From positions 5,632,746-5,696,745 of the forward strand of contig NW_004797271.1 in NCBI RefSeq assembly GCF_000002075.1: a DNA stretch of 64,000 nt, given 5' to 3'. Positions 11,821 to 23,800 of this stretch are shown here, one piece after another; position 1 is the first letter of the stretch, and each line of letters opens with the position of its first letter. The notes under the pieces are model-generated. The model had not been told where the DNA came from. It made no database searches and saw only the letters and a program-made list of their open reading frames with translations. This DNA is from Aplysia californica. Lineage: Eukaryota > Mollusca > Gastropoda > Aplysiida > Aplysiidae. The position numbers were made by a program, and so were the translations under genes.

Positions 11821-14800
11821 CTGGAAAAGATGGCAGAATATTTTGATATAGACTGACGAACAGGCTGGTACTTTAAATATCAGGGATATCACAGGGATTC
11901 TGTAAAAACACCTGAACATTTTCACAAAAAGACAGTTATTAGATATAACCGATATGGGGTTATACGGAAAACAATGCGTAGAATAATAACTGCTGTTCTA
12001 GAGAAAATAACTTTAAAAAATGGGNNNNNNNNNNNNNNNNNNNNNNNNNNNNNNNNNNNNNNNNNNNNNNNNNNNNNNNNNNNNNNNNNNNNNNNNNNNN
12101 NNNNNNNNNNNNNNNNNNNNNNNNNNNNNNNNNNNNNNNNNNNNNNNNNNNNNNNNNNNNNNNNNNNNNNNNNNNNNNNNNNNNNNNNNNNNNNNNNNNN
12201 NNNNNNNNNNNNNNNNNNNNNNNNNNNNNNNNNNNNNNNNNNNNNNNNNNNNNNNNNNNNNNNNNNNNNNNNNNNNNNNNNNNNNNNNNNNNNNNNNNNN
12301 NNNNNNNNNNNNNNNNNNNNNNNNNNNNNNNNNNNNNNNNNNNNNNNNNNNNNNNNNNNNNNNNNNNNNNNNNNNNNNNNNNNNNNNNNNNNNNNNNNNN
12401 NNNNNNNNNNNNNNNNNNNNNNNNNNNNNNNNNNNNNNNNNNNNNNNNNNNNNNNNNNNNNNNNNNNNNNNNNNNNNNNNNNNNNNNNNNNNNNNNNNNN
12501 NNNNNNNNNNNNNNNNNNNNNNNNNNNNNNNNNNNNNNNNNNNNNNNNNNNNNNNNNNNNNNNNNNNNNNNNNNNNNNNNNNNNNNNNNNNNNNNNNNNN
12601 NNNNNNNNNNNNNNNNNNNNNNNNNNNNNNNNNNNNNNNNNNNNNNNNNNNNNNNNNNNNNNNNNNNNNNNNNNNNNNNNNNNNNNNNNNNNNNNNNNNN
12701 NNNNNNNNNNNNNNNNNNNNNNNNNNNNNNNNNNNNNNNNNNNNNNNNNNNNNNNNNNNNNNNNNNNNNNNNNNNNNNNNNNNNNNNNNNNNNNNNNNNN
12801 NNNNNNNNNNNNNNNNNNNNNNNNNNNNNNNNNNNNCCCCAAAGAACCAATGATAACTGAGCATCAAAGAAACATTGCAGAAACATGTAAACAGAATGTA
12901 GGCACTAAATCATCATCATCATCCAGTGCCAGATCTGTGACAGACATTGACGATCATGGTTCTCCATTCATTTCTTTGCTTGGATGCTCTTAAAAAAGCC
13001 ACATTTCCTTGATCTTTCCCTGTTTCCCATTTGTTTAGCTTCCCCAAGCAAAAGGTTCAAGACCCTTATGTCTATTCAGGTGTCCAAAAAACTGCATTTG
13101 TCGTTTCCTGATTGTTTTTATCATTGAACATCCCACGTGGGCTTCATGAAGCACTACCTCATTTAATTTCTTTTCCTTCCACTATATAAGGCACTAAAAA
13201 AGTTTTTTTAAAAATACAACCCAAAATAGCCAAAGGTGTAAACAGATTTAGTGAGTTCAGGTTTCTGAGAAGACTACAAGCTTGCCAGCTGTTTAAAAAC
13301 CTAATCGGGGACACCCAAAATTAAAACATCAACATCAGACTACACAACAACATCAACAAAAATTATACCAAGTGGGAATGGCTTTGGTGCAGCATATCAT
13401 ACAGCTCGCACTCAAATTCCCCATAGCTGAATTCAAGAAGGTCCTGGGAAATTCATGAGTTGGCAAGCCTCAAAATACATCATCAACAAAACAAGAAATG
13501 AGCCACACAACTTACTCGTCTCATCTCCTCCTGCTTGAGCTGAACCATCCGGCGCAGGGCCTGCTGTACATGTAGCTGGAACAACTCTTCTGGGACATCC
13601 GGCAACTGGGGACAGCCAACAACAACATCCAGAGACATATGACAAAAAAACAATAAACTATAAGACAAACCAAACTCTTAAAGTGACAACTAAAGTGTTC
13701 TCACACATAGAGTAGCATCTGGCAAGCATGGAAATCAAAGCTAAAAAGTTCTTACATTTCATAGCTGCCACTCAGGAATTTAAAAAAAGGAGGAAATTCA
13801 CGCGAAGGCGTACGTGCTCTCTCCGAAGGCCGGCATAAAACCAGCGAGACCCAGAGGTGATATTTTGGAACATCTAGCCTATGTTTTGGGAAGGGAAAAC
13901 TGTCATATTTGTTAACCATAGGCTACTGAATTAAAAATGAATTTGAAAAAAAAAAACCCAAGACACTAAGTTGACTAACAAGTCGTCAGTTGGTGTCTCA
14001 TAAAAAGATTTCTTTTACTTAAAACTTGTACATCGATGTAGAGCAGTATTGGATCAAGGAATCAACACCTTTGCCAGTGTACTACACGATTTCTTTATCG
14101 CACCAAACGCAAAGTGCAGCAAGCGGCTGGTTCAATTTTCTAATGAACTTTTCAAGTCGCACACTGTCTGCTTCTTTCTCATTCCAGCTCCTTTTTTTTG
14201 CATTCTGCATCAATTTCTCTCAAATTTCCGCCGTTTTCAAGGACAACTCGGCGCGCCACCATCCTGAAGCTCAATTGACAGTCGCTCCACAATAAACAAA
14301 TGTGAAACTAGCGCCAGGCAGGCACAGAAGAACGGATGTAGAAAGCTACGGGTGGACATGCACAAGCCACATTTTTGCCTCTCCGGATTCGGTGTTTTCC
14401 GTGAAAACAATAAAGTATCGCAATTTGCGACCGAGGGCGACCCAGCGGAGGAAAGTAGTGGGAAAAGCTAGATGAAGGGGAGTTTCCGCTACTTAGCAGA
14501 AAAGTGGCAGCTATGATATTTAAACTAAATTCACCTTCTGTAAGAATGAATGTGACCTTAAAGTAAAAGCATGAGAACCCCCCCTCCCCCCAAAAGAATA
14601 AATTAAAAACAATTTAACTCTTAATCTCCGTGGGGGGGGGGGGGGGGGGGGGGGGGGGGGTAAACCCACTATACCGGGCCCCTATTTTGGTACTAAATCT
14701 AAAAATGACAAAAACGTCACTAAATGGGTCATTAAATCAAGACAAGTCAACCCATTTTGACAGTTCTTCCTCTAACGAATGAACTCCCGATAAAAGTAGC

Positions 14801-17800
14801 AATGCCAATGAAAATTTAAATTTTCACGTTAGCCCTTTTTTTTGGGTACCTAGGAAAGAATTTTCAATTCTAAGAATTATGTTTCTTGAATTTTAAGAAT
14901 CGGTTCAAAAATAAAAAAGTTATTGGGTTGTAAAGGTCGGCAAAATATGGAAGACCCACATATAGGAAAATACTCCCAAAAAGTGGACCACGCAGTAGCA
15001 GATTCTGTAAGAAAATCTACGATATCTCGGTAATTAATCGGAGTGTTCGAGAGAAACTTGGCTACCTGATGTGTTTTTGAGTGTAGAAATCATTTCTGCA
15101 GTCAGATTTACTACCAATTTCGTAGTTATTTTGTTATAATTAAAATTTTGGTGTACATATTACGATTTCGCGAAAAAGGGGTGTCGGGATGAGTCCATTT
15201 TATTTATAGCATCTTATCACAACATGGGATCTTTAAGAATATATGTCGGCAGCGTGACTAAATAATTGCAAAGCTTTTTATGATGACTTTAGACCATGCC
15301 AACCGTAAAAGATAAGTTAATTCAATCGAGCATGCCGTACAATTAAAAATTCTTTTTCCCCGTTGAGACGCGAACACCCTGAGACGAGATAACCTCGCCT
15401 CGGAATACCCCCATTGCGATGTTACAGGGGAATAGAGAGAAAAACAACCGGATGCGCGCACCCGCCATTGCCCTATTTCAAGTGACCAATGAACGGGCCC
15501 GGAATAGTCATGCGGGGATTTGTAGGTCACATACATTTGCTGCGAGAGTGAAGGGAAAATGGCCGGTCTCCGTGCGAAGCCGCTTTGGACAGGGGGGTAG
15601 TCGTGCATTTATGATCGGGTCTAAACAACTACTTGACACAGAACGTTCAAATTTGAGCACACTATAGAGGATAGATAGATCTATTACCATCTCGGCGTTG
15701 AAATTCAAACTCCTTATAGTTTTCGGTGTACACGATACGAAAGTGTTCCAGACACCAAAAGTATAGGTTAATTTATGTGTACGAACTTCAACGTCCACAT
15801 ATCACTAGTTTGCCCTATTTTCTGATTGGTTGCCGAGTTTCATTCCGATTGGTTCGGAAATAGAGCAGACCGAGGTTGACAAAGTTAGTCACCTACGCTT
15901 CGGCCGGGTCTGCAAAATCGCCCGTAAACGGAGACCAAATTTTCGCAGCGCGGGAAAGCCCGATTGGCATTGCTAATAAAAGAGACCTGTTTTTGGCAAT
16001 TGCTGAAAAGTAATTTGATTTCGAAATCATCGTAAAGAATGTGCTCCAGACACTGTCAGCGGCTCACCGGTTGCGACTGCGAGCCGCAGGGAACGGCTTG
16101 CCGTAGATAAAGAGTATTATTTTAAATCCTGAAAAGAGAATCTAACATTAGCTAAAAACGTACTTTTCTGAATCATCAGCTTCTTTACCATTAACCATTC
16201 TTAGCATCAAGTTCGATTAAATCCCTGTTCTGATATCTGTTTTTTACAATGACTGACAGGTTTTAACAACAATATATAACATATAAAGCAAATTAAATAC
16301 AAGGAAAAAAATGTATTCAGCCCTCTAAAACTAAAACCTTTTCAGCAAAATATTCTACTCAAAGGAAATGAAAGGATATTGTGTATGTTCAAAGACATTT
16401 CAGCTCAACTTTCTCTGAACCCACTCAATGTGTGCACCAATGGCAGTGCTTCCACCAGCTCAAGCTGAACAGTAAGGAAAAGGGTCCAGGGACAGAGTCC
16501 CGGTGGGAAATTGAAATTTAGTGCTTTTAGAGGGTTAAAAATGGCATTCAGGAGCCCGCTTGAAAGGATTGCCCACAACCAGTAACATTTATTTGTTTGC
16601 CAACATTTTGTCTTGTTTGATTTTTTTCACCTACATATCTTTCCATTGCTGGCAATGTTTAAAAGCAGGTTCCCCTTCCATTGCTACTATAATTCAATTA
16701 AATTGTCATCGCCCTGCCACTTTTTTCCTTTTTTTGGGGGGAGTATTATAATGACAATGTCTACAAACATCTACAGAGTCTAAGACCACCACTTTTATCC
16801 CCGACAATGGGTGGCCGCCCTGGACATTTTCAAGTGTATTAGCAGTAGTGACAACACAATTGGGAAGCTTTCTCCCACCTGTTGCCTGAGGGTCTGTACT
16901 GTGGCTGTGATCTGCTCTCTGCTGAGGATCTGCGCCGCAGCCATCATCGGCCAGCTGGCCGTTCTCTCCATACCGGGACCTGGTAGACAAAAATACATAA
17001 TTGATGACCTCAAACATACGCAGAACTCTTTGCAGAAAACATGTCTATTGAAACCTGGTAGACATAAATACATAATACATGACCTCCATATACGCAAGAC
17101 TGTGCAAGAAAGAAATCCAATTGGGACCTGGTAGGCATAAACATGTCTTATCGGGACCAGGTAGACATAAATACATAATAGATGACCTCTAACATATGCA
17201 ACTCTTTGCAGAAAACATATCCAGTCTTAAATCATGAGCTATCAAATCATTTCGAAATCGGAAGAGACCCCAAAACTTCCATGAATCTTTGCGAAACATT
17301 CAGAATTACAAACAACAAAAACATGTGGAAGAATAAGAAGCATACCTCTGACAATGATTCCTTTCTTCTCATTTTCATACTCTTCCCAGGCAGCTTTCTT
17401 CTCCTCTTCTGTCAACGTTTGTTCTATCTGGTTCTCCAGTAGAGAGTCGTGCTCGTGGAAGGACACCACACACTGCTTATTGTTGGTCAAGATCTCCGCC
17501 AACAGGGGATCCTGAGTTACAAGTGGAAGTAGAAATGAGAAATGAGAGAGATGTCCAAATTAACCAGAGCTATTTGTGGCTTATCAATGACGGTCTTTGT
17601 GTTAACAAATTCATAACAAAAACCAAATATGGAAAAAAAGAAAACTGTAAGTTAGCTTTTCCACAGACAAAAGGAAAGTCTATGTGTTTCATTAGTTTCT
17701 ACCAGAGACCTGTTTCCTTTAAGCAAAGGTTGAAAAAGCAGAGTAAGAAAGATACAGCTGTCAATTGCGACAGGATTCTTACTGTGGACTGGAACTTCAT

Positions 17801-20800
17801 CAACATTTCTCACAATTGTTTCATGTTATGCTTACTGCTAACACTAGAAAGATACTGTCAAAGCAACATTATCGAGAGCTGGGATTATAACACAGCCTGA
17901 AGTGTGCATGCATCATACACTTGGCTGCAATTTAGTCATTGAACATTCTAAGGTTTGGTGAAACGTAGGCTTAACACCCCTATCAACACTATTAGATTAT
18001 TTAAGGAGAGGAGCGACCCTTGATTTTGCAGATTTTGGGTCAGGCTATGCACATTGAGACGTTGGCTGATTTTTTAAGATCAACCAGTTCTTTGTCTAAA
18101 AATTGCATGGAGACAATTGAGAAAGTCTTTATTCTCCTCGTAAATTGCCTTTGAAAACATGAGGGTGAATATAGTGAATTTTCACAATAATCGTCATTTT
18201 TCGCAAAATGTCATTCCCCCCCTTCCTTAGTTTTCATCCTTTTGACATGAATCTTGCAGGAAACATAGATGGGAGGGATGCCATCAATGTAACAGAGAGA
18301 TATTTGCGAAAAAAAAACTAACTTTTCCATTGGCAAGCGATTACACAACCTAAATTTAGAAAAGTTTATTTATACTTTGGTAAAATTCTCAAATTCTTTT
18401 CTTCTTTTGCACTTATTGAAAAAAAATCGCTGTTACGCTGATAGAGGGTCTAGTTCAGGTATACTCTCACCAAACAAACTTGGTCAAATTTGGTCAGTAA
18501 ATAAGACAGCCTGAGGGATTTGAAATTCCTTGTTCACCTTCAAGATGGCGGTCGTTTCCATAGCAACCGCTGTAGCCATGCCAAAATAAAATTGCGTATC
18601 AAGAGATTTTACTATGCCTAACTTATATATGTGTACTTAGAGTTGATCTCGGGCAACAAACATAGAAAATAGCCCTCAAGGGTCGCTCCTCCCGTTAAGA
18701 GGCAGGACCTATGAGTTTAACGTCCATCTCCAAAGGACCGAGCAGATCAGAAATTTGTGTAAAGTGCCAATCCCAAGGACACAAAATCGGACACAGCTGA
18801 GGCTCAAACACCTGAACCTGCAATTTCACAATTACGGGTCCACTGAGCTAACCACTACGCTACTGACATTTTAAGGATTCCAAAGTTATGAAGTACTGAA
18901 AAACAACAAAACACCATTGTCGTAGTTTCCCGAAAGTGAGCACAAGAACTGCTATAATTCGCTGCGAGACAGACTAAAAAAATAACAATGCAGTAAAGAT
19001 AACGAACTTGCTAACCTCACCTGAGCACCCAAAAACCTCCCACAACAAACAAGTTTCACATCAAAATGAAAACTTACTAAGAGATCAGACCACAAATGGC
19101 AGGTCTAGCAAGCTTTCCCTCCTGAAAAATCTATTTCTTATCTCATTGCACTAGTACCAATTAATAATGAAATACTATTTTTTTAAAAAGAAGAAAAAAA
19201 CAACTATCAACCCATTCTCCTGCCACTTCATACCTTAGGCAGAGCTAATGTTGGCTTGTCTTTCCCATCGTTCCAGCGGTCTGGAGTGAAGTTATAGAGC
19301 TCTTTGAGATCAGAGGCAGAGAAGTGGCGTTCAATCTGGTGCTCGTCCACTACACGCTGTGACAGGGACAACTTCGTCACCTGTCGCTCGTAGATCTTCT
19401 CCTCCATAGATCCCTGTCACAAAAACGGACAAATCTTAGTCTTAAATCTTTGTCTAATAATAATAAAGCTGATTTCCAATTTATGTGGCTTTCATTCCTG
19501 TGCAACACAGCTCTAGGCACTTTACAATAACTTCATCTTTATGCCAAATATATGTACATGAACGTGCAAATATAGGCTCTTTAGATTAAGGTTTACACAT
19601 AAACTGGCATTCATACAGGTGCTATCCCAGCACAGTCAATGTCCATATCTGTGTCACATTAAGAACGTTTGAGTCCTTGGAATATAATGGACTGACTATA
19701 AAAGATGGCAAGTTAAAAATTTCTTAAATTTTGCCACAAACTTTGTATCCCATCGAATGTCAGAGAGAGTATGAGACAGATGGAGCTAGATGTTTAGTAG
19801 AGGTTTTACGGCGCTCGCAACTAAAACCTCTACTAAACATCTAGCTCTATCTGTCTGATACTCTCTCTGAGAAAAGGACTTCCCAGCGAGTTTCTGACCT
19901 CTCTTCTTAGGTGCCCTCATCAGAGACTGATCTCCTGATCTTAGACATCTTGGTGAAACATACATTTGAATGAATTTGTAAATCCTTGTTTGAGAGGTCC
20001 GAGACCATACTGTATTCACATGTGTATCCATGGAAATGTTTATTCATGGATTTTTAAATGACAGAAGAAAGTTCATGAGAACAAGAAGCACATAATTTAC
20101 ATATTCTTATTCAGAAGCACTATGTATACAAAATGTTTAAAAAGAATGACAAACCATCTTGATTGTCATTTCTACTGTGCAGAATTTAAAATTTGAAAGA
20201 AAAAAAAGCAAGAAGCAGAATGAGATAAAAATATACTCTAAATACATGAAACAGCTCAACAGTGTTCTTACCTGAGCCAAGAACCGATATATATAACATG
20301 GCTTCGTCTGTCCAAAGCGGTACACTCTGAATATAGACTGCACATCATGTGAGGGATTCCAGGAAGCATCAAAGATGATGACTCTGTTAGCAGCAACCAG
20401 ATTGATGCCCAAACCACCTGCTTTAGTGGAGATGAGGAACAGCCGAGCCCTGGAACACACCAAGAGCACAGTGATTACGCTGTCTGTTGGCTGTTTGGCA
20501 TTATCTACGCGGTTCACAACTATTATTACTCCGGCAGAGACTGCAAGTAAGAAACATTCTCAGCTTCCCAGGAAGCACACAAATGCAAGCTATGGATTAC
20601 ACTCTACAAACTGACAAGATATTTTGCTGCCCATAGCCATTCCACCAGAGTGCAGTGAGAAAAATGTGTAAAGTGCCTTTCCCAAGGACACAACGTTGGG
20701 CCTCTTTCATTCAGGTTTGAGAACCTTACCACTAGACCACGGCCAGTCAAAGGTAATAGTGAGAAAAATAGAAGTAGAAGTGATCTTGATGCTAAGATAC

Positions 20801-23800
20801 CTACCATTTACAGGTCCTACCCCAAGAAACAAAAACAACCATTGACATAAAAGGGAGCGGACATTCTAGAATTCCAGTATCTCCAGAAAAATGGTAGCAT
20901 ACTAACGGGACAGCTGGTCCGATGGTTTACAACACTCTATTCACACACTTTCAACTCAAAATATTTTTAAAAAATGTAAAACCTGATTTCATGGAATACA
21001 AACAAATGTTCTTAAATATCCCTCAGCCTTGCTATTTTCTGGGCAGTTTTTGAACAATTAAACCTACACAGAACTGTTAAAATACAAACATTTAGAAAAA
21101 AACTTTTTAACGTGATCAGTCAGTCAGCCTAACCTGTAGTTTTCCAGATCGTTGAAGCTCTGAGCCCAGGCTTGTCTGTTCTGAGCACTGGTAGAGCCAT
21201 CCATGCGATAGTAGTCCAGATTCTTAGTCCACTGACGGCCAAACATTTCCTCTTCCTGTCCAACAACAAAAAATATCAAATGCTGATCAACTTTAACCTT
21301 AGACTCAACGACCAAACACATTTTTAGCAGTTGATCAGTTATTTTGACAAGAATTTTACAAGAGAAACACCCAACGACTGGCTTGCATAGAGGTCACAAA
21401 TTATTTTCGACGAATAGGACAACAACAAACATAAGCTTGTCAACTTCTAACCCCAATCACAGACATCTACATTTATAACATCAGACTATGTCACAGCAAA
21501 CAAAATTACATAAAATGGGGGCTGATTTCGGTGTCGCCTTATAGATATGGTTTTCAAATTCCCGATTACCAAATCCAGGACAGCCCTGGGAAATTCAGGA
21601 CAATTAGCAATCCTGCAAAAGGGTGTGTACCTTTTTAAAATCTCTCCATCATATTGATCCTGCAAACTTACAGGCTTTTCCTCTTCTCCCTCTGGCTTCT
21701 CATCACACTCCTGCTGAAACTTGGAATCTATGTTTTCCAAGAAGTTCTCAATAATGTTCAAAGACAGGATGCTCTGACTAAAAATCAATCTGAAATTGAA
21801 AATGAAAAACAGAACAAATGAGGAACCATTGCCAAAGAACATTCTAGACATAAAAAGCAGAACAATTTTTTTTTTACAAAACTCAAAGACTTTAAAAGAG
21901 TGAAGATTATGAATCCAGGCGGCTGTGCTGATAAAAGGAAAAGTTCTTATCTAGTGCAAAAGTATGCAAGAGTACTTGACATAGCTTAACAACCTAGTCG
22001 CATTGTATGGAGATGACATTGTGTTCATAACCTCTTTGATCTCTAAAACTACCTGACAATGATCTGTTTATCCCATTTCATTGATGCCCTAAAAACAAAC
22101 TCAAAGATCTAGGACAGGCATGGGCATACTATGACCATCAGGCCAGATCTGGCCCAGAAGCAGTTTCAATCTGGCCTACAATTCATTCCAGTTATCGTTA
22201 ACTAATAAAGCACCTCGTAGATAAGGAAAACAAAATTGCCCACTATTAGAAATTAAAATTAATGTTTAGTTTTCAGCCCAGATGGCAGAAACAGATTTAA
22301 TATTTATCCCATGAGCGACATATGCTGTAGCGTCAATTTTTAGGCTAACTAGGGAACTTAGTTTTTTTTTCAACCTCTTTTACCCAAATTTCTCATGCTT
22401 TGGCCCGCGAGATATTCGAAACTGCTTAACACTTTGCGGTCACACAGCTAGCAGTACAAAATGCCCCATCTGGTCGCCCAGCCAAGAAAGCGACTGCAAC
22501 AGACCTCTCGGACCTGTTGCAGACTGCGCCAAGTGACCAGAACAGATAATTTTCACCACTGCATTTTTGCGGTAAGTTATTGCAAAGTGTAATCCAGCCT
22601 GCGACTTGGCTACACTTGCTCATGACGGATCTAAGAGTAAAAATTGCAGTTCAGTTTACGGAGTACCTGCACCATAATGGCACCCGACTACCAAAAAAAA
22701 ACAGTAAAAGAAGCATAAAGAGCAAACCACATCAGGGCACCCATTGAACACTGGATTTAAATAAACCAAAAGTAAACCCTCGTGACCCATAATACGAGCA
22801 TCATTCGATAATTTTTCTTATGTGCCAAAGAAGGCAAGAGGCTGCTACGACGAAAACTGCCGCGTCTTGTGAACCCAAAGGACCACAATAACAACCGCTG
22901 TTCCTCATATTTCGTATTCGCTGTAATGTTTCTATTAGGTGCACTTAATAAAACTCTTCACAGATTCACATGCAGCTATACTTTTTCTGTACAAAGAAAT
23001 CTTTTGCCCTCAGTTTGTTGTATTTACAAACAGAATCTAGTTATTGGCAATCAATTGCTAAATTGAGTTCCGTGTTCGATGAAGCAAACTTACCCATTAT
23101 CATGTGGGATTAACCGCAATAACATATTAAACGACCTAAGGTAAAGACTTACACTTTGTCTCCGATCTCTTCACACATACGCAAGATTTCAAAGAGAAGA
23201 GTGAGTTTGTTGCTGAGCTCCAGTTTGCTCTTGTCGTCCTCTGTGACATACTGTGCCCACCACTGACTAGACACCTGGTTCTCCGGTTCCTCAGGCCGGC
23301 CGTCTTCGTCCGGACCACGAGTCTTTGACTTCCACTCAGTAATGACCTCCTCAGGGTCACTGTCTTCCCCTGCCTGCCGTCTGTAAAGAAAAACCCCCCG
23401 ACAAACCGCGTATGTTCAACCAAGATCTCTATGATCAGGACATCAATCTCTTATCAGAGCAAAGGAAAGTCTGCCGTCTGTAAAGAAAAAAACTTAAACT
23501 CACCACTTCAAATGTATATTCAACCAAGATCTCTATGATCAGAGCACATATGAAGGAAGGTAAAAAAAACTCGCTAGGTCCTTTTCTCATCTAGCTCCAC
23601 CTATCTGGAATTCTCTCATTGAAAGGATGTAAAGTCAGAGGCAAAGTTTTATATTCCTTTAAAAACATACCTCATAAAATGAAATGCCGCGTTTACTATT
23701 TAACACGTACATTGTTTTCAACTGCGGTGCGATAGTCAGAATGCGTTAATCTAAAGAGTATATGCACACATATTTTGTCTTAACACATTACACCCTCACT

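Noticed and set aside
11922-12993. Long open frames across 12025-12836
   Set aside because: They consist of unknown bases from the N gap.
18535-18590. Sequence reading like a conserved leader (CAAGATGGCGGTCG)
   Set aside because: It lies inside the TTAA-flanked element at 18005-18694 and has no open frame or splice partners.
22425-22625. Possible inverted-repeat element (ACACTTTGC ends and CTGCAACAG inner arms)
   Set aside because: Matching ends are only about nine bases and there is no convincing target duplication.
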